A DNA stretch of 64,000 bases from Rhodocyclales bacterium (GCA_003105015.1 PQAF01000003.1:218884-282883), one strand, 5' to 3'; positions 20,200 through 29,137 are shown, counted from the stretch's first letter. A program made the numbers and translations. The notes: generated by a model from the letters alone, not told the origin.

Positions 20200-20686
20200 G
20201 CACCAGCTGGTGGAACAGGCTCGACTCGCGCTTGTAGAAGCCCTCGGTGTGGAAGGTCTCTTCCAGCTTGTAGAACTCGTAGTCGAGGTGGTGGCAGAGC
20301 TCGTGCAGAAGCGTGCGCAGGAAGCTCCTGAAGGCGACCACGCGCCGGTTCTTCGCCGTGCGCATCCACAGCTTGACGATCGCCGTCTGGCCTTCGTCCT
20401 CCGGCAAGTAGAGGCCGTGCAGTTCGCCCCAGTCGCTGCTCGGCCGCACCGCCAGCACAGCCACGCGCAGCGGCGGCGCTCCCAGCTGACTGACTATTCC
20501 CGAAGCGAGGGCGGCGCAGAGGCGCTCGGCTTCGGCGCGCTTTCCCGCCTGCAGGGCGGCGGCCAGCGGTGCCACCAATGTGCGCAGCACGGCCGGGTTG
20601 GGCAATTCGATTCTCTCGATGGCGTCGCTTTTGTCGTAGATGCGGCGGCGCGCGGCGGAGAGGCGGGTGTAGTAGGCGAAGGGCAT
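20180..20686 (-). CDS. putative zinc metallopeptidase-like protein (HExxH)
   Basis: 168-aa protein with HELCHH at residues 128-133 inside a helix (FLRTLLHELCHHLDYEFY) and a later glutamate-rich segment (HTEGFYKRESSL) that could give a third ligand. This resembles SprT-like or minimal gluzincin sites, but I do not recognise a defined family. The start at MPFAYY is preferred, because a longer frame to 20728 would run into the vapBC -10 box. No ribosome site is obvious. Confidence 0.7.
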   Translation of the reverse strand: MPFAYYTRLSAARRRIYDKSDAIERIELPNPAVLRTLVAPLAAALQAGKRAEAERLCAALASGIVSQLGAPPLRVAVLAVRPSSDWGELHGLYLPEDEGQTAIVKLWMRTAKNRRVVAFRSFLRTLLHELCHHLDYEFYKLEETFHTEGFYKRESSLFHQLVPPPRSD

Positions 20687-20706
20687 GGCGTCATTATGAA
20701 ATGGTG

Positions 20707-20750
20707 TCGACACTGAAGCCATGCGCATCTATAATTGCATCATTTGATGC
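20707..20750 (+). promoter_or_regulatory. vapBC promoter and palindromic operator
   Basis: TCGACA (20707-20712), a 17-bp spacer and a perfect TATAAT (20730-20735) form a strong promoter. Immediately downstream is the palindrome GCATCA-TT-TGATGC (20737-20750), placed where VapB bound to DNA would block transcription. Confidence 0.7.
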
Positions 20751-20767
20751 GTTATTTGAAGGAGACA

Positions 20768-20965
20768 ATGATGCGAACCACGGTTACGCTCGATGACACA
20801 CTCCTGTCGCAGGCGCAAAGCCTTAGCGGCCTTAAAGACCGCGGTCTTCTCCTGAGAGAGGCCCTGCGTGCCCTGATCGAACGGGAGAGTGCCCGCCGGC
20901 TTGTCCGGCTGGGCGGCGCCGAACCGCAGATCAAGGCCGTTCCCCGCCGACGCGGTGCGGCCTGA
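20768..20965 (+). CDS. vapB: VapB-type antitoxin
   Basis: 65-aa antitoxin with a ribbon-helix-helix-like N-terminus (MRTTVTLDDTLLSQAQSL) and a basic C-terminal tail that would wrap the toxin. AAGGAGA lies just upstream of tandem ATGs. It begins 18 bp after the palindromic operator and ends exactly where vapC begins. Confidence 0.9.
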   Translation: MMRTTVTLDDTLLSQAQSLSGLKDRGLLLREALRALIERESARRLVRLGGAEPQIKAVPRRRGAA

Positions 20966-21328
20966 GTGATTCTGGTCGATACCTCGGTCTGGGTCGATCA
21001 TCTGCGCTCGGGCGATGCGCGTCTTGCCGGATTGCTCGAACGGGATGCCGTCGCGAGCCACGAACTCGTCATTGGTGAAATTGCCTGCGGCAATCTCAAG
21101 AAGCGCAAGGAGGTGCTCGGGGCGCTCTCCTTGCTGCCGCGATGCGAGACGGCATCGCAGGACGAAGTTCTGTTTTTCATTGAGCGGCACAAGTTGATGG
21201 GCCGTGGCATCGGCTACATCGATGCCTGTCTGCTGGCGTCGGCCACGCTATCCAGTGCGCGTTTATGGACTCGAGACAAGCGCCTGGCCGATATCGCGGA
21301 AAACTTGGGTTGTGGATACGCTGAGTAG
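20966..21328 (+). CDS. vapC: VapC-type PIN-domain ribonuclease toxin
   Basis: 120-aa PIN-domain nuclease starting with GTG directly after the vapB stop. The four conserved acidic residues are present: D5 (ILVDTSVW), E38 (VIGEI), D86 (YIDACLLA) and D104 (TRDKRL). These bind Mg2+ for RNA cleavage. Direct adjacency with vapB implies coupled translation. Confidence 0.92.
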   Translation: MILVDTSVWVDHLRSGDARLAGLLERDAVASHELVIGEIACGNLKKRKEVLGALSLLPRCETASQDEVLFFIERHKLMGRGIGYIDACLLASATLSSARLWTRDKRLADIAENLGCGYAE

Positions 21329-21335
21329 CCCTCGG

Positions 21336-21791
21336 TCAGAAAATCCCCAGCGCCACGCCGCTCGCCATCGCCTCGCCGAGTTCCTCGCAGGCGGCGAGGT
21401 CGGCGGCGGTGACTTCATGCCGCGCGATGAGCGGCTCGGCGACGCGCTTCCAGCCGTAGCCGGTGGCGATGCGGTCGATCTGCGTCACCGCGCCGGTGCC
21501 GTCGTTGCCGGCGCTGACGAAGAGTGCGTAGGGCAGGCCGACGGTCTTGCCCTCGGCCGGGTAGTAGGTGCGGTCGAAGAAGTCCTTCACCATGCCGGCC
21601 ATGGTGCCGAAGTTCTCCGGCGTGCCGACGATCAGGCCCTGGCAGCCGAGCAGGTCCTCCAGCGTCGTCTCGCCGGCACGCTTCATCACGGTTTCGGTTT
21701 CCGTCGCGCGCAATGCGCCGCGCAGCACCGCTTCGGCCATGGCGCCGGTGTGGCCGCCTTGCGTGTGGTAGACGATCAACAGGCGCTTCAT
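21336..21791 (-). CDS. flavodoxin-family FMN protein
   Basis: 151-aa flavodoxin-like protein. The N-terminal phosphate loop is YHTQGGHTGAMA (residues 8-19) and a flavin loop GTPENFGTM is near 56. Related proteins are NAD(P)H:quinone reductase (WrbA-like) or multimeric flavodoxins. It overlaps mtfA by 4 bp and is downstream of it, so the two are co-transcribed. Electron partner unknown. Confidence 0.85.
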   Translation of the reverse strand: MKRLLIVYHTQGGHTGAMAEAVLRGALRATETETVMKRAGETTLEDLLGCQGLIVGTPENFGTMAGMVKDFFDRTYYPAEGKTVGLPYALFVSAGNDGTGAVTQIDRIATGYGWKRVAEPLIARHEVTAADLAACEELGEAMASGVALGIF

Positions 21792-22540
21792 CGCAGCGGG
21801 TCCTGCCGGTAGAACTGCTTCAGCTGCTCGTACACCGCCGGGTATTCGTGGTGCAGCAGGTCCGGCGCCTCGAAGAAGACCTCGCTCGTCACGGCGAAGA
21901 ACTCGGCGGGATGCTCGGCGGCGTAGGGATCGATGAAGGTGTCTTCGCCGTCGTCGACGCGTTCGCAGAAATCCGCGTAGGCCGGCTCGAAGGCATCGAT
22001 CCAGTCCTGGCGGCGCATGCCCTCGTGCAGGGGCGGCAGGCCGTCGGGCGGGCCGTTGAGCATGTCGAGCTTGTGGGCGAATTCGTGGATGACGACGTTC
22101 ATGCCGTCGGCCAGCTGCGGGTCGTCGAACCAGGACAGCAGCACCGGGCCGCCTTCCCAGGCCTCGCCCGCCACCTCGTCGTCGAACTCGTGCACCACGC
22201 CGTCTTCCGACATCTGCTTGCGCGGAATGACGAAGTCGCCGGGGTAGACGATGACGCCGACCCAGCCCTTATAGGAATCGAGGCCGAGCTTGAGCACCGG
22301 CAGGCAGGCCTGCAGCGCAATCGAGAGCTGGATGTCCGGCGTCAGCACCAGCCCCTGCGCGCCGTGCCATTCCTTCTGCGCGATGAATTCCAGCGCCATT
22401 TCGCGCAGGCGCGCCCGCTCGTCGGCGGCGAGGTGGCCGAGGAAGGGCAGGCCGGCCTCGACGCGCGACCACTGCGCCGCGTCGACTTCGGGGAGGGGCG
22501 GCTCGGCCTGGCCGAGCAGCTTTTTCAGGGTGTCGAGCAT
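21788..22540 (-). CDS. mtfA: MtfA-like M90 zinc peptidase
   Basis: 250-aa homolog of MtfA, the peptidase that in E. coli binds the Mlc repressor. The zinc site is HEFAHKLD (about residue 150), followed by a distal glutamate region (AEHPAEFFAVTSEVFFEAP). N-terminal segments QKEWHGAQGLVLT and YKGWVGVIVYPGDF fit the family. Length is normal. The downstream flavodoxin overlaps it. Confidence 0.9.
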   Translation of the reverse strand: MLDTLKKLLGQAEPPLPEVDAAQWSRVEAGLPFLGHLAADERARLREMALEFIAQKEWHGAQGLVLTPDIQLSIALQACLPVLKLGLDSYKGWVGVIVYPGDFVIPRKQMSEDGVVHEFDDEVAGEAWEGGPVLLSWFDDPQLADGMNVVIHEFAHKLDMLNGPPDGLPPLHEGMRRQDWIDAFEPAYADFCERVDDGEDTFIDPYAAEHPAEFFAVTSEVFFEAPDLLHHEYPAVYEQLKQFYRQDPLR

Positions 22541-22559
22541 GATTGCAGGATAGTCCGCA

Positions 22560-23462
22560 TCAGGTCCGCACCCGCGTGGTGAGGAAGATGCCCGCCAGGA
22601 TCAGCGCGATGCCGGCGAGGTGGTAGAGCGCCGGCTGCTCGCCGAGGAACAGCATCGACAGCAGCGTGCCGAAGGCCGGCATCAGGTGCATGAACTGGCC
22701 GGCGCGGTTGCCGCCGACCTCGGCCACGGCGCGGTTCCAGAAGATGAAGCCGAGCGCCGCCGGGAAGATGCCGGCGTAGGCGATGGCGGCGAAGGCCGGC
22801 ACGCCCGGCACGATGAGCCTGCCCGAAGCCATTTCCCACAGATAGAAGGGCGCCAGCCCGGCGAGTCCCCACAGCGTGACGGCGGCGAGGAATGAGAGGG
22901 CGTGCAGCCCGGGCGGCCGGCGCGCCAGCAGCACGGTGTACAGCGCCCAGAACAGCATCGCCGCCAGCACCCAGAGGTCGCCCGCGTTGGGGCGCAGTTC
23001 CAGCAGCCGCGCCAGTTCGCCGTGGGCGAGGATGGCCAGCACGCCCGAGAAGGACACCATCACCCCCAGCCATTCCAGCGGGCGCAGGCGCTTGCCGAAC
23101 AGCGCCCAGCTGAGGCCGATGATCATGATCGGCGTGGCCGAGGCGAGCAGCACGCCGTTGGTGGCGGTGGTGTGGGCGAGGCCGGTGTAGGTCAGGGCGT
23201 TGTGGCAGGCGCCGCCGAAGAGGCCCAGCATGGCCAGCACCCTCCAGTGCGCGACGACCTCCCGCCACTGCGCGCGCAGGTGCGGCCAGGCCCAGGGCAG
23301 CAGGCAGGCGAAGGCGATCACCCAGCGCCAGAAGGAGAGGGCGATCGGCGGCACGTCGCCGCGGATCCACCGACCGACTACCCAGTTGCCCGACCAGAAC
23401 AGCACGGTCAGGGTCAGCAGCAGGTAGGCGAAGGCGCGCGAAGGGGCTGGGGTGGCGGTCAC
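22560..23462 (-). CDS. EamA/DMT family transporter
   Basis: Ten hydrophobic segments in two EamA repeats of about 140 residues, the drug/metabolite exporter fold. The GTG at 23462 gives 300 aa; an in-frame TTG at 23501 would add 13 residues. Neither has a clear ribosome site. Substrate unknown. It is divergent from the kor operon across about 115 bp. Confidence 0.88.
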   Translation of the reverse strand: MTATPAPSRAFAYLLLTLTVLFWSGNWVVGRWIRGDVPPIALSFWRWVIAFACLLPWAWPHLRAQWREVVAHWRVLAMLGLFGGACHNALTYTGLAHTTATNGVLLASATPIMIIGLSWALFGKRLRPLEWLGVMVSFSGVLAILAHGELARLLELRPNAGDLWVLAAMLFWALYTVLLARRPPGLHALSFLAAVTLWGLAGLAPFYLWEMASGRLIVPGVPAFAAIAYAGIFPAALGFIFWNRAVAEVGGNRAGQFMHLMPAFGTLLSMLFLGEQPALYHLAGIALILAGIFLTTRVRT

Positions 23463-23576
23463 GGGCGATAGTTTAAGTCTTAAGCTGTTGATCGGTATCA
23501 AAACCTTGCCTGTTTTATGGCAGCATTATGCCTTTCGATGGCCGGGTACCCGACCCGGTCCGGGATGGAGGCAGGC

Positions 23577-25379
23577 ATGGGCGACATCAAACCGCCGTCG
23601 AACGCACCGGGGACACCGGCGGCCGAGCAGCGCGAATACCTCTCCGACGACCCGCGCGACATCGGCTGGGTCAAGCAGAACGTCCCCTGCCAGACGGCCT
23701 GTCCGGCGGGCACCAATGTCCCGGTCTACATCCGGGAAATCATTGAGCGCCAGTTCGGCCGCTCCTACGAAACCAACCGCGAAGCCAACGTCCTGCCCGG
23801 CATCCTCGGCCGCATCTGCTCGCGGCCCTGCGAGTCGCAGTGCCGCCACGGCTGGCCCGGCAACGGCGAGCCGGTGGCGATCTGCCACCTGAAGCGCGTC
23901 GCCGCCGACCTCAAGGACGCCGGCCACCGCATCACCGAGCGCCTGTATTCGCCCACCGGCAAGCGCGTCGCCATCGTCGGCGCCGGGCCGGCCGGCGTGG
24001 CGGCGGCGCACGACCTCTCGCTGCTCGGCCACGACGTGGTGATCTTCGAGCGCGAGGAGCGCGCGGGCGGCATGCTGCGCTACGGCATCCCCGAATTCCG
24101 CCTGCCGCGCGACACCCTCGACATCGAGTTGCACAACGCCCTGCGCCTCGGCGTGCAGATGCGCACCGGCGCCGAGATCGGCAACGGCGAGGGGCAGATC
24201 CCCATGGCGAAGCTGGAGCAGGACTTCGACGCCGTGCTGCTCGCCACCGGCTGCATGGCGGCTTCGCCGCTGCCGCTGCAGGGCGACTGGGAGAAGCGCG
24301 AGCTGCGCGGCCTGGAGGGCGTCGAGTACGGCCTCGACTTCCTCGTGCAGATGCACCGCGGCGTGAAGAAGGTCGTCGGCAAGCGCGTCGCGGTGGTGGG
24401 CGCCGGTTTCACCGCGCTCGACTGCGCGCGCGTGGCGGCGCGCCTCGGGGCGCAGGAGGTGACCATCCACATCCGCACCGCCGAGGAATACATCCCGGTG
24501 ACGCAGGAGGAGATATTCGAGGCCAAGCGCGAGGGCGTGCGCATCAAGGGCCTGCGCACCCCGGTCGGCCTCACCGCCGAGGGCAACCGCCTGACCGGCA
24601 TCGAGTTCGTGCAGAACCGCCTCGGCGGCTGGCGCGCCGGCGGGCGCCGCCAGGCCATCCCCATCGAGGGCTCGGAGTTCATCGAACCCTGCGACACCAT
24701 CATCATCGCCATCGGCCAGCAGACGGTGAACGACTTCCTCGGCACCAGGCTGGAGCTCGACCGCTGGGGCAACGTCCGCGTCGGCGAGGACGGCATGACC
24801 TCGCACAAGGGCATCTTCGCCGCCGGCGACTACGTGAACGGCGCATCCACCGTGATCCAGGCCGTCGGCCACGGCCGCCAGGTGGCGAAGCGCATCGACG
24901 CCTGGCTGATGGGCCGCGAGCGGCGCAAGCAGGTGGTGCGCATCGTGCCGGTCGAGCAGCCGCTGCGCGAGCGCGCCTTCGACTTCATCCCGCGCCAGCA
25001 CATGCCGACGGCGCCGCTCGACGAGCGCATGAAGGACGGCGCCCACGAAGTCGAGCTCGGCCTCGACGACAAGCTGGCCTTCGAGGAGGCCAAGCGCTGC
25101 TACCTGTGCAACCTGCGCTACCAGATCGACGTCGACCGCTGCATCTTCTGCCGCGCCTGCATCGAGGTGGCGCCGAGGAACTGCATCAAGCTGGTGCGCG
25201 GCGTCGAGGTGAACGACGACGGCGCCTACGGCAAGCTGCTCGAGACCAAGGAGTGGAACCAGGTCGGCGCCATCTGGATCGACAACAACGAGTGCATCCG
25301 CTGCGGCCAGTGCTTCAAGGCCTGCCCGGTGCAGTGCATCTCGATCTCGCGCTGCGAACTCACGGAAGTCGAGGTCTGA
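23577..25379 (+). CDS. korC: FAD/iron-sulfur NAD(P)H oxidoreductase, KorC-like (GltD-type)
   Basis: 600-aa flavoprotein, probably the NADP-reactive subunit of the 2-oxoglutarate oxidoreductase encoded downstream. An N-terminal Cys-rich region (CQTACPAGTNVP, CSRPCESQCRHG) precedes a GltD-like FAD loop VGAGPAGVAAA (near 137) and an NADP loop VGAGFTALDCA (near 278). The C-terminus has ferredoxin-like clusters (CYLCN, CIFCRAC, CIRCGQCFKACPVQC). A NADP-linked KorABC enzyme of this make-up is known from Azoarcus evansii. The ATG at 23577 has GGAGG seven bases upstream. Its first 18 bases equal those of korB. Confidence 0.82.
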   Translation: MGDIKPPSNAPGTPAAEQREYLSDDPRDIGWVKQNVPCQTACPAGTNVPVYIREIIERQFGRSYETNREANVLPGILGRICSRPCESQCRHGWPGNGEPVAICHLKRVAADLKDAGHRITERLYSPTGKRVAIVGAGPAGVAAAHDLSLLGHDVVIFEREERAGGMLRYGIPEFRLPRDTLDIELHNALRLGVQMRTGAEIGNGEGQIPMAKLEQDFDAVLLATGCMAASPLPLQGDWEKRELRGLEGVEYGLDFLVQMHRGVKKVVGKRVAVVGAGFTALDCARVAARLGAQEVTIHIRTAEEYIPVTQEEIFEAKREGVRIKGLRTPVGLTAEGNRLTGIEFVQNRLGGWRAGGRRQAIPIEGSEFIEPCDTIIIAIGQQTVNDFLGTRLELDRWGNVRVGEDGMTSHKGIFAAGDYVNGASTVIQAVGHGRQVAKRIDAWLMGRERRKQVVRIVPVEQPLRERAFDFIPRQHMPTAPLDERMKDGAHEVELGLDDKLAFEEAKRCYLCNLRYQIDVDRCIFCRACIEVAPRNCIKLVRGVEVNDDGAYGKLLETKEWNQVGAIWIDNNECIRCGQCFKACPVQCISISRCELTEVEV

Positions 25380-25380
25380 G

Positions 25381-26430
25381 ATGACAAAAGCCAAGAATGT
25401 CCGGCACCATGTGGTCATCGGCAGCGGCGTCGCCGGCAGCCAGGCCGCGGAGACCCTGCGCGATCGCGAGCCCGATGCCCGCGTCACTATCCTGACGCTG
25501 TCCAGCCTGCTCTTCTACAACCGCTACGACCTGCCCAAGGTCTTCCGCGGCCATCGCGACTGGCGCGAATTCCTCGCCTATCCGGCCGACTACTACCGCG
25601 ACCGCCGCATTGACGTGCGCCGCTGCAGCCGCGTCGCCGGCGTGGACGGCAGCCGGCGCACCATCACGCTGGAGCACAAGGAGGAAATCCGCTTCGACAC
25701 CCTCCTGGTGGCCTCCGGCGGGCGCGGCTACATCCCCGAGGAACTGGCCGAGTTCCGCCCGCTCATGCATCCCTTCGCCAGCTACACCGAGGCGGTCACC
25801 GCCGCGAACGTCGTGCCCGACAGGGGCCACGTCATCATGCTCGGCGGCGACATGATCGGCCTCGACCTCGCCCGCACCCTGGTCGACACCCGCCACCGCG
25901 TCACCCTGGTGGCCGGCCCGCAGACCTTCTGGCCGCACGAGGTGGCCGAGGACGAGCGTCCCGGCCTCATCGCCGCGCTGGAGAACATGGGCGTCGAGGT
26001 GGTCGAGGCGGCGGACGCCGGCGGCATCGCCTCGATCGAGCAGGGCGCCAAGGGACTCTCGGCGCGTCGCGTGCTCTTCAAGGACGGCACCGAACTGTAC
26101 GGCGACGCGGTGATGCCCTTCTTCGGTCTGTCGCCCTCTGTCGAGTTCATGCTCGGCTCCGGCACCGACATCGAGCGCGGCCTGCTGGTGAATCCGGCCC
26201 TGCGCACCACCGGCGAGGGCATCTATGCCGCCGGCGACGTCTGCCAGATCTGGTCGGACGCCGACAAGCGCTACCGCTTCTTCTACGGCTGGAAGAACGT
26301 GCGGGCGATGGGCGACCTCGCCGCGCGCAACATCACCGGCGGCGACGATCCCTGGGTGCCGGTGCAGGACGAGAAGCTGCACATCGACGACCAGGGCAAA
26401 CTGCAATCCCCTTTCTGGGAATACGAGTAA
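25381..26430 (+). CDS. FAD-dependent pyridine nucleotide-disulfide-type oxidoreductase
   Basis: 349-aa two-dinucleotide-fold flavoprotein. FAD loop VIGSGVAGSQAAE lies at residues 12-24, the second nucleotide loop LGGDMIGLDLARTL near 157, and the FAD-binding GIYAAGDVCQ near 280. There is no active-site disulfide, so it resembles rubredoxin/ferredoxin reductases. It starts 1 bp after korC and its stop overlaps the korA start, so it is an integral operon member. It may be a second electron exit of the complex, for example to NAD or ferredoxin. That role is inferred. Confidence 0.85.
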   Translation: MTKAKNVRHHVVIGSGVAGSQAAETLRDREPDARVTILTLSSLLFYNRYDLPKVFRGHRDWREFLAYPADYYRDRRIDVRRCSRVAGVDGSRRTITLEHKEEIRFDTLLVASGGRGYIPEELAEFRPLMHPFASYTEAVTAANVVPDRGHVIMLGGDMIGLDLARTLVDTRHRVTLVAGPQTFWPHEVAEDERPGLIAALENMGVEVVEAADAGGIASIEQGAKGLSARRVLFKDGTELYGDAVMPFFGLSPSVEFMLGSGTDIERGLLVNPALRTTGEGIYAAGDVCQIWSDADKRYRFFYGWKNVRAMGDLAARNITGGDDPWVPVQDEKLHIDDQGKLQSPFWEYE

Positions 26431-28220
26431 TGGCTACCGACATCCAGATATCCATCGTCGGCTCGGCCGGCGACGGCACCATCGCCGCCGGCGAGATCCT
26501 CCGCAACGCGCTGGCCGGCATGGGCTACAAGGTCATCAGCTTCGACGTCTATCCGCCCGAGATCCGCGGCTTCGGCAAGTGCATCGCACGCATGCGCATC
26601 ACCACCGAGCAGGCCTACTCGCTCAAGCACAAGTCCGACGTGCTGGTGTCGCTCGACGACAGCCACGCCATCCCGCACGCCAATGAAGTGCGCGACTGCG
26701 GCGCCGTCATCTACGAGCAGGGCTCCATCGTCAGGTTGCCGGAAGGCGGCCACATGAGCGCCCACGTCGGGCCGGGCCAGCTGCCCTATCCGGTGCCGAT
26801 CCGCGAACTGTCCGAGAAGAGCACCGGCGCCAACCGCTCGCGCAACATCGTCGTGCTCGGCTTCATCGCCGGCCTCTTCAACCTGCCGGTCGAGGGCTTC
26901 CGCAAGGCCATCGGCAAGAAGTTCAGGAGCAAGGCCGCGGCGGCGGAGGCGAGCGAGGCCGCCTTCAAGGCCGGCCTCGACTACGCCGCCAAGACCTTCA
27001 AGCTCGACGACGTGGTGTTCGGCCCGCCGGTGTCGTCGGTGGTGGCCGGCGCGACGGTGGAAATGATCAACGGCAACGCCGCCATCGTGCGCGGTGCGCT
27101 CGACGCCGGCATCGACACCTTCTTCGGCTACCCGATCACGCCGGCGACCTCGATCATGGAGCGGCTGGCCGCCGAGATGCCCAGGCGCGGCGGCCGCCTG
27201 CTGCAGACCGAGGACGAGATATCGGCGATCTCCGCCGTGATCGGCGCCGGCTTCGCCGGCGCGCGCGCGGCGACGTCGACCTCCGGCCCCGGCCTGTCGC
27301 TGATGGCCGAGATGCTCGGCATGGGCGTCATCGGCGAGGTGCCGGCGGTGCTCTTCGTCTCGCAGCGCGGCGGGCCGTCCACCGGCATGCCGACCAAGAC
27401 CGAGCAGTCCGACCTGCACATGGCGGTGTACGGCGGCCACGGCGACGCGCCGCGCATCGTCATCGCGCCGACCAACGTCGACGGCTGCTACCGCTGCGCC
27501 GGCAAGGCCTTCGAGATGGCCGAGGCCTACCAGACGCCGGTGATCGTGCTGATCGACCTCTACCTCTCCAACCGCTACGAGACGGTGGTGTTCCCGGCGC
27601 GGCCGCCCTTCGAGGCGGACATGAACCGCAAGCCCGGCAAGCAGGCCGCCGGCACGCAGTACAAGCGCTACGCCCTCACGGCGGACCACGTCAGCCCGCG
27701 CACCATCCCCGGCGATAAGGGCGGCATGCACGTCGTCACCGGCCTCGAGCACAACGAGCTGGGCCGGCCCAACGACTCGGCCGAACTGCACACGGCGATG
27801 AGCCGCAAGCGCCACGAAAAGCTCAAGGCGGCGCTGCGCCATCCCGACTTCACCCATTACAAGCGCTTCGGCGACGAGGGGGCGGTGGACGTCGGCCTGA
27901 TCTCCTGGGGCTCGAACTTCGGCGAGTGCCTGGAGGCGATGCTCAAGGCGCGCGCCGAGGGCATCCGCTGCGCGGCGATGAAGGTGGTGATGATTTCGCC
28001 CTTTCCGACGCACGGCGTCTCCGCCTTCCTTGCCGACTGCAAGGAAGTGCTGGTGCCGGAACTCAACTACGAGGGCCAGTTCGCCAACATATTGCAGGCG
28101 CACGTGGCGCGGCCGGTCACCCGGCTTAGTCGCGTGCCGGGCGAGCCGATGAAGGTCGAGGAGATCCTCGAGGAAATCCGCCGGCTGGCCGGCATCAAGG
28201 CGGCGCAGAAAGCGGCGTAA
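26430..28220 (+). CDS. korA: 2-oxoacid:acceptor oxidoreductase, fused gamma-alpha subunit (KorA)
   Basis: 596-aa fusion of the gamma domain (residues 1-190, GSAGDGTIAAGEIL at 11-24) and the alpha domain (from about 205, FFGYPITPATSIMERLA, then the TSGPG and SQRGGPSTGMPT motifs). With KorB it would oxidatively decarboxylate 2-oxoglutarate (or a related 2-oxoacid) to the acyl-CoA. In Azoarcus evansii such an enzyme supports reductant supply for aromatic ring reduction. The fused gamma-alpha type rules out a four-subunit pyruvate enzyme. A phenylglyoxylate- or indolepyruvate-type substrate cannot be excluded by sequence alone. Confidence 0.87.
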   Translation: MATDIQISIVGSAGDGTIAAGEILRNALAGMGYKVISFDVYPPEIRGFGKCIARMRITTEQAYSLKHKSDVLVSLDDSHAIPHANEVRDCGAVIYEQGSIVRLPEGGHMSAHVGPGQLPYPVPIRELSEKSTGANRSRNIVVLGFIAGLFNLPVEGFRKAIGKKFRSKAAAAEASEAAFKAGLDYAAKTFKLDDVVFGPPVSSVVAGATVEMINGNAAIVRGALDAGIDTFFGYPITPATSIMERLAAEMPRRGGRLLQTEDEISAISAVIGAGFAGARAATSTSGPGLSLMAEMLGMGVIGEVPAVLFVSQRGGPSTGMPTKTEQSDLHMAVYGGHGDAPRIVIAPTNVDGCYRCAGKAFEMAEAYQTPVIVLIDLYLSNRYETVVFPARPPFEADMNRKPGKQAAGTQYKRYALTADHVSPRTIPGDKGGMHVVTGLEHNELGRPNDSAELHTAMSRKRHEKLKAALRHPDFTHYKRFGDEGAVDVGLISWGSNFGECLEAMLKARAEGIRCAAMKVVMISPFPTHGVSAFLADCKEVLVPELNYEGQFANILQAHVARPVTRLSRVPGEPMKVEEILEEIRRLAGIKAAQKAA

Positions 28221-28230
28221 GGAGAAGAAC

Positions 28231-29136
28231 ATGGGCGACATCAAACCGGTCTATCTGGAAGAGAAACTCAAGGAAGTCGAGGAGAGCGGGCGGCTCGACT
28301 ACCGCTCGAAGACCCTGCCGACCTGGTGCCCGGGCTGCGGCTACTTCTCCATCGTCGAGGCGGTGGCCGCCTCGCTGTGCGAACTGGGCATCCCCAACGA
28401 GAACGCCGTGGTGGTCTCCGGCATCGGCTGCTCCTCGCGCTTCCCCTTCTTCGTGAACACCTACGGCATGCACACCCTGCACGGCCGCGCGCTGCCGGTG
28501 GCCACCGGCGTCAAGACGGCCAACGACGCGCTGACGGTGGTGGCGGTGGGCGGCGACGGCGACGGCTTCGCCATCGGCGGCGGCCATGTCCCGCATGCGG
28601 CGCGGCGCAACGTCGACATCACCTACCTGCTGTTCGACAACGGCATCTACGGCCTCACCAAGGGGCAGACCTCGCCGACCTCGGCGATCGGCTTCCGCAC
28701 GCCGACCAGCCCCTACGAGAACCCCGACCGGCCGCTGAATCCGCTGCTGATGCTGCTCTCCTACGGCGCCAGCTGGGTGGGGCAGGCCTACGCCGGCCGG
28801 CCCGATCACCTGCACAAGATGATCACCCAGGCGATGGCGCACCGCGGCTTCTCCTACCTGCACATCCTCTCGCCCTGCGTCACCTTCGACAAGACGCACC
28901 GCACCTACCAGAACCTCGGCATGCAGGTGCGCGACCTGCCGGCCGACCACGACCCCTCCGACCGGCTGGCGGCGATGCGCGAAGCCATGGACGACGCGCT
29001 GCCGGCCCTCGGGCTGTACTTCCGCGAGGAGCGCCCGACCCTGGGCGACGCCCTCGACAGCCTGGTGGAGAAGGCCGGCGGCGAGCTGCCCGGCAAGCCG
29101 GCCGCGAAGCCGGCGCGCAAGGCCGCGCGGCGCTAG
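28231..29136 (+). CDS. korB: 2-oxoacid:acceptor oxidoreductase beta subunit (KorB)
   Basis: 301-aa thiamine-diphosphate subunit. WCPGCGYFS (residues 31-39), GIGCSSRFPFF near 66 and the GDGDGFAIGG metal/TPP motif near 108 are intact. It begins with MGDIKP, the same 18 bases as korC. A GGAGAAG ribosome site lies in the 10-bp gap after korA. The C-terminal 20 residues are an Ala/Lys/Arg-rich tail. The only cluster cysteines seen are those of the family core, so electrons must leave through the operon's flavoproteins. Confidence 0.9.
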   Translation: MGDIKPVYLEEKLKEVEESGRLDYRSKTLPTWCPGCGYFSIVEAVAASLCELGIPNENAVVVSGIGCSSRFPFFVNTYGMHTLHGRALPVATGVKTANDALTVVAVGGDGDGFAIGGGHVPHAARRNVDITYLLFDNGIYGLTKGQTSPTSAIGFRTPTSPYENPDRPLNPLLMLLSYGASWVGQAYAGRPDHLHKMITQAMAHRGFSYLHILSPCVTFDKTHRTYQNLGMQVRDLPADHDPSDRLAAMREAMDDALPALGLYFREERPTLGDALDSLVEKAGGELPGKPAAKPARKAARR

Positions 29137-29137
29137 C

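Noticed and set aside
20484..20505. CTGACTGACTATTCCC in the HExxH gene as a dispersed-repeat copy
   Set aside because: Lacks the CGCCGT part at the fixed distance; probably coincidental.
23526..25487. A long minus-strand open frame opposite korC (and similar ones opposite korA, ppk1 and ppx)
   Set aside because: Same reason: Arg/His/Ala-rich translations without any domain, fully covered by genuine genes on the other strand.
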